64,000 nt of DNA from JACCZR01 sp963830065 (GCA_963830065.1 CAWHLA010000010.1:124001-188000), one strand, 5' to 3'; shown: positions 37,879 to 47,000, numbered from the stretch's first letter. The notes: generated by a model not told the origin, from the letters alone. Translations and numbers: made by a program.

Positions 37879-38723
37879 GCACCGTTCCCGCCGCCACCAG
37901 CGCCCCGTCGCCCGGAGCCGATCAGGAGGCGGTGCGCAAGGCAATCGCCTCGACGGCACGCCCGCAGCGCGCCAGCGCGATCTCGGCCGCGCTCACCTTC
38001 GGCTGGCGCGGGATGCTCAAGGTCAAGCACGTGCCCGAGCAGCTGCTGGACGTGACCATCACCCCGGTGATGTTCCTCCTGATGTTCAACTTCCTCTTCG
38101 GCGGCGCCATCGCGGGCTCCACCGGGGAGTACCTCCAGTACATCCTGCCGGGCATCCTGGTGATGTCGGTGCTGTTCACCACCGTGTACTCGGGCATCGC
38201 GCTGAACACCGACCTGACCAAGGGCGTGGTGGACCGCTTCCGCTCGCTGCCGGTGTGGCGGCCCGCGCCGCTGGTGGGCTCGCTGCTCGGCGACACCGTG
38301 CGCTACGTGATCGCCGGCACAGTGATCATCGTGCTGGGCATGATCCTGGGCTTCCGGCCCGGGGCCGGACTGCCCGGCGTGCTGGCCGCCCTGGGGCTGG
38401 TCGTGCTGTTCTCGTTCGGGCTGTCGTGGGTGTTCACGACGCTCGGGCTGCTCATGCGCTCGCCCAATGCGGTCATGAACGCCGGCTTCATGGCGATCTT
38501 CCCGCTGACCTTCCTCTCCAACGTCTTCGTCGACCCCGAGACGCTTCCGGCCGGGCTGGAGGCGTTCGTCGACGTGAACCCGATCTCGATACTGGCCACC
38601 TGCTCGCGAGGCCTCATGGAGGGCAACGCCGACGGCGGGGACATCCTGATCGTGCTGGCGGTCGCGCTCATGCTCACCGCGATCTTCGCTCCGATCACCA
38701 CCAGGCTGTACCGGACGCGGTAG
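37875..38723 (+). CDS. DrrB-like ABC-2 type permease
   Basis: 282 residues with six hydrophobic segments. It has the ABC-2 signature YILPGILVMSVLFTTVYSGIALNTD and GVVDRFRSLPVWRPAPLVG, then VNPISILATCSRGLMEG near the last helix, as in DrrB-family drug/lipid exporters. The N-terminal ~45 residues are cytosolic. Its start overlaps the ATPase stop. The two genes plus the following DGPF/ECF pair are all on the same strand, separated by a 59-base gap. Confidence 0.92.
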   Translation: MSTVPAATSAPSPGADQEAVRKAIASTARPQRASAISAALTFGWRGMLKVKHVPEQLLDVTITPVMFLLMFNFLFGGAIAGSTGEYLQYILPGILVMSVLFTTVYSGIALNTDLTKGVVDRFRSLPVWRPAPLVGSLLGDTVRYVIAGTVIIVLGMILGFRPGAGLPGVLAALGLVVLFSFGLSWVFTTLGLLMRSPNAVMNAGFMAIFPLTFLSNVFVDPETLPAGLEAFVDVNPISILATCSRGLMEGNADGGDILIVLAVALMLTAIFAPITTRLYRTR

Positions 38724-38782
38724 CTGTCGATTTCGGCCTCTCCCGTTCGTCTAGGGGGCGTTCCCAACACAGGAGGAAGCAA

Positions 38783-39136
38783 ATGAAGTACATGCTGCTG
38801 ATCCATCAGGGCACGACCCCGGTCCCCGGCACCGAAGCCTGGGACGAGCTGTCCCAGGAGGAGCAGGGCAAGGTCTACGGGGCCTACAAGGAGCTGAACG
38901 AGACCCCCGGCTTCACCCCCGGCGAGCGGATGCAGGACCCCGACACCGCGACGACCGTGCGGGTGACGGAGGGGGAGACCCTGACCACCGACGGGCCGTT
39001 CGCCGAGCTCAAGGAGGCAATCGGCGGGTACGGCTTCCTGGAGGCCGACGACCTCGACGCCGCGATCGAGGTGGCCACCAAGATCCCGGCGGCGAGCATG
39101 GGCGGCGCGGTCGAGGTGCGCCCGATCGCCGGGTGA
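38783..39136 (+). CDS. YCII/DGPF-domain protein
   Basis: 117 residues: MKYMLLIHQG start, TTDGPFAELKEAIGGYGFLEA centre and VEVRPI end, i.e. the DGPF (YCII-related) family. A strong Shine-Dalgarno (aggagg) lies 8-9 bases upstream of ATG 38783. These proteins are almost always encoded beside an ECF sigma factor of the ECF42 group and are thought to transmit or modulate its signal. Here the sigma gene starts at GTG 39133, overlapping the stop by 4 bases, as in classic pairs. The precise biochemical role is not established. Confidence 0.93.
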   Translation: MKYMLLIHQGTTPVPGTEAWDELSQEEQGKVYGAYKELNETPGFTPGERMQDPDTATTVRVTEGETLTTDGPFAELKEAIGGYGFLEADDLDAAIEVATKIPAASMGGAVEVRPIAG

Positions 39137-40318
39137 CCCTCGAGCAGGTCTTCCGCGAGGAGTGGGGGAGGGTCCTCGCCACCCTCATCGGCCTCCTCGG
39201 CGACTTCGAGCTCGCCGAGGAGGCCGCCCAGGAGGCGTTCGCGATCGCGGCCGAGCGGTGGCCCGACGACGGGATGCCGTCGAATCCCCGCAGCTGGCTG
39301 ATCACCACGGCGCGCAACCGGGCGATCGATCGCGCGCGCCGGAACCGCACCCTGGCGGAGAAGACCCGGCTCCTCGAGGTGCCTGCAGCCGTGGAGGACG
39401 ACATCGACGATTCCGTGTTTCCCGACGAGCGGCTCGAGCTGATCTTCACCTGCTGCCACCCGGCGCTTTCGACCGAGGCTCAGGTCGCTCTGACCTTGCG
39501 AACACTCGGGGGCCTGACCACGCCCCAGCTCGCTCGCGCCTTCCTGGTGCCCGAGCCGACCATGGCCCAGCGCCTGGTCCGAGCCAAGAAGAAGATCAAG
39601 GCGGCGGGCATCCCGTTCCGGGTGCCGCCCGGCCACCTGCTGCCCGACCGGCTCGCCGCCGTACTCGCGGTCGTCTACCTGATCTTCAACCAGGGCTACG
39701 CCGGCGAAGAGGAGCTGTCGGTGGAAGCGCTGCGCCTGGGCCGGGCGCTGGCCGAGCTGATGCCCGACGAGCCCGAGGCTCACGGACTGCGGGCCCTGAT
39801 GCTGCTGCACGACGCAAGGCGCAGCGCGCGCTTCGAGGGCGGCGAGCTGGTGCTGCTGGCCGACCAGAGCAGCGCCTCGTGGGACGCGGCCGGAGATCGC
39901 CGCGGGCCGGGCCGAGCTGGACCGGGCGCTGGCCCTGCGCGGCCGCGGTGCCTACGTGATCCAGGCGGCCATCGCGGCCCTGCACGCCGACGAGCCACGC
40001 GACTGGCCTCAGATCGCGGCCCTGTACGGGGAGCTGGCCGAGGTGACCGGATCGCCGGTGGTCGAGCTGAGCCGCGCGGTAGCCGTGGCCGAGGCGGTCA
40101 GCCCCGCCGCGGCCCTGGAGATCGTCGACCGGCTCGACCTCGCGGACTACCGCTACTTCCACGCGACGCGCGGGGAGTTGCTCCGCCGCCTCGGACGACA
40201 GGACGAGGCCCGGGAGGCGCTTCGGCGCGCTCTGGACCTGGCCGGCGACCCGGCCGAGCGCCGACTGCTGGAGCGCCGACTTGCGGAGGTCGCCTCCGGT
40301 CAAGAGACTGGGCGCTGA
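39133..40318 (+). CDS. ECF42-type RNA polymerase sigma factor (one frameshift)
   Basis: About 394 residues after removing one surplus base near 39894. The sigma-2 region (LGDFELAEEAAQEAFAIAAERWP, NPRSWLITTARNRAIDRARR) and sigma-4 helix-turn-helix (LRTLGGLTTPQLARAFLVPEPTMAQRLVRAKKKIK) are followed by the DUF6596-like extension (YLIFNQGYAGEEELSVEALRLGRAL) and TPR-like helices (AALHADEPRDWPQIAALYGELAEVTG). No anti-sigma factor is next to it, as expected for ECF42, where the extension and the DGPF partner replace it. GTG 39133 overlaps the upstream gene; the stop overlaps the dehydrogenase ATG as TGATG. Confidence 0.9.
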
Positions 40319-41460
40319 TGCGCGCCGTCGTGTGCCAGAACGCCGAGCTCGACGTGGCGGATCGGCCCGAGCCGGTGCCCGGGCGGGGCCAGGTGCGCCT
40401 GGAGGTGGTCCGGTGCGGAATCTGCGGCTCGGACCTGCACGCGCGGCACGGCCTGGACGACTGGGCGGACATGGCGGCCCGCGCCGGCTACGACCGCTTC
40501 GGCCGCTCCGAGCAGCCGGTGGTGTTCGGGCACGAGTTCTGCGGCTCGGTGGCCGAGTACGGCCCGAAGGCCCGGGGCGACGTCCAGACGGGCACGCCCG
40601 TGGTCGCGCTGCCCCTGCTCCGCGCCGACTCCGGCGTGGACGCCGTGGGCCTCTCGGTGCACGCGCCCGGCGCCTACGCCGAGCAGCTGCTGGTGGAGGA
40701 GTCGATGATGCTGCCGGTGCCCAACGGGCTCTCTACCGACGTCGCGGCGATGACCGAGCCGATGGCGGTGGCCCACCATGCGGTGCGCCGCGGCGACGTG
40801 GGCAAGAAGACCGTGGCGCTGGTGATCGGCTGCGGGCCGGTGGGACTCGGGGTGATCCTCATGCTCAAGGCCCAGGGCGTGCGCACGGTCGTGGCCAGCG
40901 ACTACTCCGCCGGCCGGCGGGCGCTCGCAAGGGCGTGCGGGGCGGACGTCGTAGTCGACCCAGCCGAGGACTCGCCGCACGCCGCGGCCGACGCCAAGGG
41001 CCACGTGAACAGCATCCCGGACGTGCTCGAGCTCGCGGTGGGCACCACCGAGAAGCTCAGCAAGCTGCCGTTCGGCTGGTGGCACGCGTTCCGCCTCGCG
41101 GACAAGCTCGGCCTCGAGCCCAAGCACCCGGTCATCTTCGAGTGCGTCGGCGTGCCCGGGGTGATCCAGAGCATCATCGACGAGGCGCCGATGTTCTCCC
41201 GCGTCGTGGTGGTCGGGGTCTGCGTCGGCACCGACCAGATCACCCCGGCAATGGCGATCAACAAGGAGATCGACCTGCGGTTCGTGGTCGGCTACACGCC
41301 GCTGGAGTTCCGCGACACGCTCCACATGCTCGCCGACGGCAAGGTCGACCCGCGGCCGCTCGTCACCGGCACCGTGGGGCTGGGCGGGGTGGAGGGCGCC
41401 TTCGACGCGCTCACCGACCCCGAGGCCCACGCCAAGATCCTCATCGACCCTCAGGCCTGA
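40318..41460 (+). CDS. Zinc-binding alcohol dehydrogenase-like protein (MDR)
   Basis: 380 residues of the medium-chain dehydrogenase superfamily. Catalytic-zinc ligands are visible in CGICGSDLHARHG and GHEFCGSV; the four-cysteine structural-zinc loop is absent. The Rossmann motif reads VIGCGPVGLGVILMLKAQG. A threonine-like aldehyde/alcohol dehydrogenase role is plausible, substrate unknown. It follows the ECF42 sigma factor with a TGATG overlap, making it a candidate member of that regulon. Residues ~225-270 (SIPDVLELAVGTTEKLSK) form an insertion relative to typical family members. Confidence 0.9.
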   Translation: MRAVVCQNAELDVADRPEPVPGRGQVRLEVVRCGICGSDLHARHGLDDWADMAARAGYDRFGRSEQPVVFGHEFCGSVAEYGPKARGDVQTGTPVVALPLLRADSGVDAVGLSVHAPGAYAEQLLVEESMMLPVPNGLSTDVAAMTEPMAVAHHAVRRGDVGKKTVALVIGCGPVGLGVILMLKAQGVRTVVASDYSAGRRALARACGADVVVDPAEDSPHAAADAKGHVNSIPDVLELAVGTTEKLSKLPFGWWHAFRLADKLGLEPKHPVIFECVGVPGVIQSIIDEAPMFSRVVVVGVCVGTDQITPAMAINKEIDLRFVVGYTPLEFRDTLHMLADGKVDPRPLVTGTVGLGGVEGAFDALTDPEAHAKILIDPQA

Positions 41461-41565
41461 CGCCGCCTCCAGGGGTGGCCCGGCCCACCCTCAGGGTCCC
41501 TTCTGCGTGCCCTCCTGCGCCCCGACCATCACCGGGACAGCGCAACCCACCGGAGGAGACCCACC

Positions 41566-41913
41566 ATGTTCAAGCCCCGCACCGCACTCGCCTCGCTCGC
41601 CGCCATCGCCGCACTCGGAGCCATCGGGGCCGGCGACGCCGCCGCCCGAGCCATGCCCACCGACCTCGACGGGCCGACCATGCAGCAACAGCTGAAGCCC
41701 GACCGCGTCGTGCACCTCGAGGTGTTCCCGACGGGCGACGGCCCTGCGGACGAGGAGACGTGTGATGGCTTCGATACACGCATCGAGATCGTCCAAGCGC
41801 AACTGGTGAGCGACCTCAAGGCGGGGGACGGCGATTCCGCCCTCCAGCAAGCCGAGGCGCTCGACAACCTCGAGAACATGGCGATGGACGCCGGCTGCGC
41901 GATCATCTACTGA
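41566..41913 (+). CDS. Small secreted protein, unknown function
   Basis: 115 residues. A signal peptide is evident: basic MFKPR, hydrophobic TALASLAAIAALGAIGAG and an AAARA cleavage-like site around residues 25-29. The mature ~87 residues are acidic and helical (TRIEIVQAQLVSDLKAGDG) with two cysteines, one in ETCDGF and one in DAGCAIIY, which may form a disulfide. A Shine-Dalgarno (ggagg) precedes ATG 41566. I do not recognise a family. It stands alone between the dehydrogenase and the convergent VOC gene. Confidence 0.75.
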   Translation: MFKPRTALASLAAIAALGAIGAGDAAARAMPTDLDGPTMQQQLKPDRVVHLEVFPTGDGPADEETCDGFDTRIEIVQAQLVSDLKAGDGDSALQQAEALDNLENMAMDAGCAIIY

Positions 41914-41932
41914 CCTGCGGGGGGCGCGCGCT

Positions 41933-42331
41933 CTACAGGCCTTCGGGCTGCGTGCGCCCCTCGCCGTAGTCGGGGATCTGCTGGACCGCCCATCCGTTCC
42001 CGTCGGGGTCGCTGAAGAACACGAAGCGGCCCCACGGGAAGTCCTGCACGTCAGAGACCTCGAGCCCTCTGGCCGCGAGCTGCTCGTGGGCGGCCTCGAT
42101 GTCGTCCACCACCACCTGCAGACCCTCCAGCGAGCCCGGCTCCATCTGGGTGATGCCCTCGCCGATCGAGATCGAGCAGGCCGATCCCGGCGGCGTGAGC
42201 TGGACGAACCGCAGGCCCTCCTTGACGGTCACGTCGTTGTCGACGGTGAAGCCGGCCCGCTCGGAGTAGAACGCCTTCGCGCGATCCACGTCGCTGACCG
42301 GGACCGGGATCAGCTCGAGCTTGAGGTCCAT
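41933..42331 (-). CDS. VOC family (glyoxalase-like) protein
   Basis: 132 residues. Begins LELIPVPVSDVDRAKAFYSERAG (first betaalpha unit), then RFVQLTPPGSACSISIGEG, QVVVDDIEAAHEQLAARGLEV and FVFFSDPDGNGWAVQQIP, the signature of the SgaA/glyoxalase-bleomycin resistance group. The FVFFSDPDGN ending is typical. The substrate is unknown. ATG at 42331 lies 15 bases after the stop of the MarR-GNAT gene on the same strand, so both may be one transcript. Confidence 0.92.
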   Translation of the reverse strand: MDLKLELIPVPVSDVDRAKAFYSERAGFTVDNDVTVKEGLRFVQLTPPGSACSISIGEGITQMEPGSLEGLQVVVDDIEAAHEQLAARGLEVSDVQDFPWGRFVFFSDPDGNGWAVQQIPDYGEGRTQPEGL

Positions 42332-42346
42332 GAGCGGGGCAGTCTT

Positions 42347-43228
42347 TCAGAGTTCCTTGCGGAACCAGTGGTGGGCGAAGGGCTCGTCGTTGAAGGGCGG
42401 CACCTCTACATAACCCGCCGAGCGGTACATGGAGATGGCCTCGACGAGGAAGCGGTTGGTGTCCAGCCGCGCCGCGGAGGAGCCGTGGCGACGGGCACGG
42501 CGCTCGAGCTCGGCGAGAAGGCGCCGGCCGATGCCCAGTCCGCGCACCGATTCGGCCACCCACATCCGCTTGATCTCTGAGATGCCGCCCTCGAGATGCC
42601 TGACGCCTCCGCAGCCCACGGGCTCGTCCTGGAGGTAGACGACGAGGAAGGCGCCGGCGGGGGCGACGAAGTCGCGCGGCTCGGCGGGGAGGCTGGTGTC
42701 GGGGTCGAAGCCCGAGTCCGACCGCCGGTCGATCTCCGCGAAGTAGGCCCGGATGCAGCGCTGGGCATCGCGGCCGGCGGGATCCACCGCGCGCAGCTCG
42801 ACGGTTCCTTTCATCAGTAGCCGCTCGACGGTCCGCATAGCGCCCACGAGTTCGCTGCGCCCGCCCGGGCCCAGTGGGGCCAGGATCGAGTTGGCCACCT
42901 CGTCGCTGCGCTCGTCGAGCAGCGCGCGCTCGGCCAGGCCGCGCGAGGTGAGCCGGGCCACGCGGACGCGGCGGTCGGCCGGGCTGGGCTCCAGCTTCAC
43001 GAGGCCGTCCGCTTCGAGGGTGCGCAGGAGCCGGCTGGCGTGACCGGAGTCGAGACCCAGCCGCGACCGCAGCGACCGCACCTCGCAGCCCTCGGTGCCG
43101 ACCTCCCAGACCATGCGCGCTTCGCCCAGAGGGCGGCTGAGCCCGAGGAAGCGGTCGTTCAGAGCTCCGACGCGCTGGGTGACGACTCGGTTGAAGCGCC
43201 TCACCTGGTCGACCTCGGTACCGGCCAT
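42347..43228 (-). CDS. MarR-GNAT fusion protein
   Basis: 293 residues with two domains. Residues ~1-140 form a MarR winged helix (VRRFNRVVTQRVGAL, GHASRLLRTLEADGLVKLEPSPADRRVRVARLTSRG); residues ~150-293 form a GNAT acetyltransferase (GAFLVVYLQDEPVGCGG, IKRMWVAESVRGLGIGRRLL as the acetyl-CoA motif A, NEPFAHHWFRKEL end). Such bifunctional regulators are common in actinobacteria but usually of unknown acyl acceptor. ATG 43228 is divergent from the cyclase-family gene; a palindrome TCTGA-n6-TCAGA sits 2 bases beyond the start and may be its operator. Confidence 0.9.
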   Translation of the reverse strand: MAGTEVDQVRRFNRVVTQRVGALNDRFLGLSRPLGEARMVWEVGTEGCEVRSLRSRLGLDSGHASRLLRTLEADGLVKLEPSPADRRVRVARLTSRGLAERALLDERSDEVANSILAPLGPGGRSELVGAMRTVERLLMKGTVELRAVDPAGRDAQRCIRAYFAEIDRRSDSGFDPDTSLPAEPRDFVAPAGAFLVVYLQDEPVGCGGVRHLEGGISEIKRMWVAESVRGLGIGRRLLAELERRARRHGSSAARLDTNRFLVEAISMYRSAGYVEVPPFNDEPFAHHWFRKEL

Positions 43229-43230
43229 TA

Positions 43231-43246
43231 TCTGATCTTAGTCAGA
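43231..43246. promoter_or_regulatory. Probable MarR operator, inverted repeat TCTGA-n6-TCAGA
   Basis: A perfect 5-base inverted repeat with a six-base spacer (tctgatcttagtcaga) lies directly before the MarR-GNAT start (43228) and 74 bases before the divergent cyclase gene. Its position fits autorepression plus control of the divergent gene, the common MarR layout. This is inferred from symmetry and position only. Confidence 0.5.
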
Positions 43247-43319
43247 CATTCCGGGCCGCGGGTGGAACCGGCTCCAACAGGGAACAGACCAAGTGAGGGC
43301 GATAGAGGAGAGGAGCTTC

Positions 43320-44246
43320 ATGTCCGACGAGGCACCCGGCGCCTACGACGGGAACGGCGCCAACAGTCCACAGTGGTGGCCATCTCGCTACGGGCCGCAA
43401 GACCTCATCGGCGCCGCCAACGAGCTGACCTCCGAGCGCACGCTCGAGGCGCTGGGACTACCCGAGGAGGGGCGCAAGATCGAGCTCGCGCAGCTGCTCA
43501 CCGAGGACGTACCCGCCTTTCCGCCTCGCTTCTGGAAGCAGAACATCCTCGCTCACGGAACGCTCCATGAGACGCGCATGGGGCCGGACGGCAGCGACAT
43601 GACCTACTTCGAGGAGCAGGTGACCGGCACCTACCACATCGGGTGCCACGTGGATGGCCTCGGGCACGTCGGGATCAACGGCCACTTCTACAACGGCAAC
43701 CACTACAAGGACTTCTACACCCCCAAGGGGCTGACGAAGTTCGGCACGGAGACGATGACGCCGTGGATCTGCCGCGGGGTGCTGCTGAACATCGCCGAGG
43801 TGGTCGGCACCGAGCAGCTCCAGGGCGGGCACGTGATCACCCCCGACGACCTGGAGAAGGCGTGCGCCAACCAGGGGGTCGAGGTTGGCCCCGGCGACGT
43901 CGCGCTCCTTCACACGGGCTGGGGCGTCAAGTGGGACCAGGACATCCACGAGTACGAGGAGGTCGAGCCGGGCGCCGGGTGGGACGCGGCGCACTGGCTC
44001 ACGGAACGGCGGGTGTCACTGGTGGGCGCCGACAACTGGGCGTTCGAGGTGATCCCGTTCGAGCGCGAGGAGGGGATCTTCGCGGTCCACCAGCACCTGT
44101 TGGCCGAAGCCGGCACGCACATCCTGGAGAACATCAAGACCCAGGAGCTGGTCGAGAGCGGGCGCTCGGAGTTCCTGTTCTGCCTCACGCCGCAGAAGTC
44201 CAAGGGCTCCACCGGCGCGATGGCGGCTCCGGTCGCGGTCGTCTGA
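43320..44246 (+). CDS. Cyclase family protein (kynurenine-formamidase-like)
   Basis: 308 residues from ATG 43320, chosen because a purine-rich gaggagaggagc lies just upstream; GTG at 43293 would add nine residues. The family metal motif H-x-G-T-H-x-D appears as TYHIGCHVDGLGHVG, with further conserved GDVALLHTGWG, DAAHWLTERRVSLVGADNW and HQHLLAEAGTHILENI. Cyclase/KynB-like proteins are zinc hydrolases acting on amides or lactones. It is followed 10 bases later by an acyl-CoA ligase, so a degradation pathway is likely. Divergent from the MarR-GNAT gene, which may repress it. Confidence 0.9.
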   Translation: MSDEAPGAYDGNGANSPQWWPSRYGPQDLIGAANELTSERTLEALGLPEEGRKIELAQLLTEDVPAFPPRFWKQNILAHGTLHETRMGPDGSDMTYFEEQVTGTYHIGCHVDGLGHVGINGHFYNGNHYKDFYTPKGLTKFGTETMTPWICRGVLLNIAEVVGTEQLQGGHVITPDDLEKACANQGVEVGPGDVALLHTGWGVKWDQDIHEYEEVEPGAGWDAAHWLTERRVSLVGADNWAFEVIPFEREEGIFAVHQHLLAEAGTHILENIKTQELVESGRSEFLFCLTPQKSKGSTGAMAAPVAVV

Positions 44247-44256
44247 GGAGGCGGCC

Positions 44257-45919
44257 ATGGGCATCTACGACGACAAGCCCTGGCTGGCGCGCTACGGCGA
44301 CCTGCCGGCGGAGATCCAGCCCGAGTTCACCAGCGCGCTGGCGATGTTCGAAGCCGCCGTCGAGAAGGGCTGGCGACCGCACCGCGGTGCAGTACTTCGA
44401 CGCCTCGCTGAGCTACTCCGAGGTGGGGCGCCTCAGCGACGGCCTGGCGCTCGGGCTGAGGGAGCTCGGGGTGCAGCGCGGCGACCGGGTGGCCGCGTAC
44501 ATGCAGAACGTGCCGCAGTTCCTGATCACGATGGTCGCGGCCTGGAAGGCGGGCGCGATCCTGGTGTCGGCCAACCCGATGTACAAGGGCCGCGAGCTCG
44601 CGGAGCTGCTGAACGACTCCGGCTCGGAGGTGCTCGTCTGCCTCGAGTCCCTGCACCGGTCGGTGGCCGCCGGCGTGGTGGGCGACACCCCGGTGCGCGA
44701 GGTGATCACCACCTCCGAGCTGGACTTCGTCGAAGGCGACGTGCCCGGGCCACTGGCGGACTCGAGCCGCGACCGGCCCCCCGACACCCACGACCTGCTC
44801 GAGCTGGCCGAACGCCATTCGGGCGAGCGGCCCGAGCCGGTCGAGCTCGCCGGCGAGGACATCGCCTTCCTGACCTACACCTCGGGCACCACCGGCCCGC
44901 CCAAGGGCGCGATGAACACCCACGCCAACGTGACCTTCAACGCCCAGGCCTATCGCGACTGGATCGGGCTGGGGGAGGACGACGTCTGCCTGGGCGTGGC
45001 CCCCCTGTTTCACATAACCGGGCTCGTGGGCCACATCGCGGTCTGCGTCCTCACGCGCATGCCGCTGGTGCTCGGGTTCCGGTTCGAGCCCGCCGCCACG
45101 CTGGACCTGATCGAGAAGCACCGCTGCACGTTCACGGTGGGCGCGATCACTGTGTTCACGGCGCTGATGAGCGACGAGTCGGCCGAGGGGCGCGACTTCT
45201 CGTCCTTCACACGGGTGTACTCGGGCGGCGCGCCGATCGCGCCGGCGATCGTGGAGCGGTTCGAGGAGCTCACCGGCGCATACGTCCACAACATCTACGG
45301 GCTGACCGAGACCACGTCGCCGTCCCACGGCGTCCCGTTCGGCTCACGCGCACCCGTGGACTCCGACAGCGGCGCCCTGGCGGTCGGCGTCCCGATCTTC
45401 AACACGCGAGTGCGGATCCTCGACGACGGCGCCGAGGTCCCCGTGGGCGAGGTCGGCGAGATCTGCACCAGTGGCCCGCAGGTGGTGCCCGGCTACTGGG
45501 ACAAGCCCGAGGAGACCGAGAACGCCCTTCCCGGCGGCGAGCTACGCACCGGCGACGTCGGCTTCATGGACGAGGACGGCTTCTTCTACCTGGTCGACCG
45601 CGCCAAGGACCAGATCAACGCCGCGGGCTACAAGGTGTGGCCGCGCGAGGTCGAGGACGGCCTGCTGGAGCACGACGCCGTCAAGGAGGCCGCCGTGATC
45701 GGGGTTCCCGACGAATACCGCGGCGAGAGCGTCAAGGCGTTCGTCTCACTGCGCGCCGAGTCGGACACGAGCCCGGACGAGCTGATCTCGTTCTGCAAGG
45801 AGCGGATGGCCGCCTACAAGTACCCGCGAGAGGTCGAGATCGTGGAAGAGCTCCCCAAGACGGTGACGGGGAAGCTGCTCAGGCGTGAGCTGCGGGATCG
45901 CGAAGCGAATGCCTCATAA
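44257..45919 (+). CDS. AMP-dependent acyl-CoA synthetase (one frameshift)
   Basis: About 553 residues after removing one surplus base near 44371. Adenylation motifs: YTSGTTGPPKGAMNTHANV (P-loop), VYSGGAPIAP, YGLTETTSPSHG, and RTGDVGFMDEDGFFYLVDRAKDQINAAGYKVWPREVE; the C-terminal lysine motif is PKTVTGKLLRREL. These are long-chain/aryl acyl-CoA ligases that activate a carboxylic acid with ATP and CoA. A Shine-Dalgarno (aggagg) precedes ATG 44257. Together with the cyclase upstream it suggests use of an aromatic or cyclic carboxylate, which is inference. Confidence 0.88.
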
Positions 45920-46053
45920 CATCGCTTATGTCAACTTGCGGTGAAATCCGGGTCCAGGGGCTTGCTGGCCCTGAACAGCCGCTCCCCGGCCTTTGACAGC
46001 CGCACCCCCAACCCCCAGGCCGCGGGTCCTGTCAGCGGAATGGTCCTTGCACT

Positions 46054-46070
46054 CGTGCCCTTCGGGCACG
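46054..46070. other. Perfect hairpin CGTGCCC-ttc-GGGCACG
   Basis: Seven-base perfect stem with a three-base loop, flanked by TTGC and GCAA that could extend it. There is no T-run, so it is not a simple intrinsic terminator on either strand; it could be an RNA structure or transcript end stabiliser. Confidence 0.45.
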
Positions 46071-46127
46071 GGCAAGTTGCTTCCGCTGCCACCCGCGGGT
46101 GAAGCGGCGCGGCGCACACTTTCTCGC

Positions 46128-46155
46128 AAACTCCTCAGCCGGCTGCGGACTTTTT
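46128..46155 (+). terminator. Rho-independent-like terminator, aaactcctcagcc/ggctgcggacttttt
   Basis: An imperfect 13-base stem (two mismatches) ends in five T residues. It lies downstream of the acyl-CoA ligase (plus strand) and also downstream of the DUF4352 gene on the minus strand (AAA at the left end gives a short U tract there). It shares its core CCTCAGC with the terminator at 59931. Confidence 0.6.
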
Positions 46156-46295
46156 CGAAGCGTGAATGTGCTCCGCGCGCCGCGCACCGTTCAGGGACGC
46201 GAAGCGTGCGCGCGGCTTAGAAAAGTCGTCCGGCGGCGGAGCGTCCGGTGGCGGAGGGCTTTTCGGAGGGTGTGTGCGGTTCGCGTCGGGGCCGG

Positions 46296-47000
46296 TCAGC
46301 GGGCGCGCCAGGTTCCCTGGTCCGCCGCGAAGCCGCTCGAGGCCGTGAAACGCACCCGTTCCGGCTTCTCGCCCCGCGGCACCGGCACGATCACGCAGCC
46401 GGTCGCCGTGGCGCCCTGGGCGAGCTTTACCTCGCTCTTGATGGATGGGCACGCGTCGAGCTCTGCGACGTCGGCCTCGTAGCGGCCCTTGGCGGTCACC
46501 ACCCGGACGCCGTTGGAGACGGTGTCGGTATAGGTCCCCGGACCCTCGCCCCGTAGCCGCATCTGCACGCCGACCCAGCGGGTCCCGCGCTTGGGGCCCT
46601 CGAAGTAGTCGCCCTGCGGCACAGGATCCACCACGTTGAGCACGGTCACCTGCACCTTCTGGCCGTCGTTGTCACGCAGCGTCACAGGCTCGCCGAGCCC
46701 CACTTCGGGCAGGCGATTGCTGTTCGGCGGCTCGTACTCCGTCTCCGTGGGAGTCGAGTTGGTGCGCGGCGGAGCGGTTGCCACCTCGTCGTCGGAGCCT
46801 CCGATCGCCACCAGCGCCACCGCCACGCCTGCCACCAGGAGCAGCGCGAGGACGCCCGCCAGGACCCACGGCCAAACCCGGCGCCTCCGCTGCCCTGCCG
46901 GCGTGGCCGCGGAGGTCTGCTGGGTCCAAGTCGAACCGTCCCACCAGCGCCGGTTCCCCGGGCTCCAAGGGTCGTCGTACCAGCCGGGTTGCCAGCTCAT
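46296..47000 (-). CDS. DUF2510/DUF4352 membrane-anchored protein
   Basis: 234 residues. The N-terminus PGWYDDPWSPGNRRWWDGSTWT is a DUF2510 motif, an actinobacterial WW-like membrane-proximal domain. A helix VWPWVLAGVLALLLVAGVAV follows, then a Thr/Pro linker and an immunoglobulin-like DUF4352 domain (VTLRDNDGQKVQVTVLNV, GTRWVGVQMRLRG, CVIVPVPRGEKPERVRF) with two cysteines. It is probably an extracytoplasmic protein of unknown binding function. ATG at 47000; divergent from the reductase at 47055 with a 54-base gap. Confidence 0.88.
   Translation of the reverse strand: MSWQPGWYDDPWSPGNRRWWDGSTWTQQTSAATPAGQRRRRVWPWVLAGVLALLLVAGVAVALVAIGGSDDEVATAPPRTNSTPTETEYEPPNSNRLPEVGLGEPVTLRDNDGQKVQVTVLNVVDPVPQGDYFEGPKRGTRWVGVQMRLRGEGPGTYTDTVSNGVRVVTAKGRYEADVAELDACPSIKSEVKLAQGATATGCVIVPVPRGEKPERVRFTASSGFAADQGTWRAR

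Larger units (their letters stand above)
45920..46295. other. 376-base intergenic region with hairpins
   Basis: Between two convergent genes. It holds a perfect 7-base-stem hairpin (46054-46070), a CACCCGCGGGTG palindrome (46091-46102) and a terminator-like hairpin (46128-46155). A short minus-strand reading frame at 45931-46119 (GTG start) ends with a protein-like stretch, LSKAGERLFRASKPLDPDF, and could be a small gene or the relic of a longer one; I cannot support it further. The remainder shows no gene to me. Confidence 0.5.

Noticed and set aside
36493..37959. Long minus-strand frame beyond the VOC gene
   Set aside because: The part above 36861 is antisense to the DrrA gene, with no coding character of its own.
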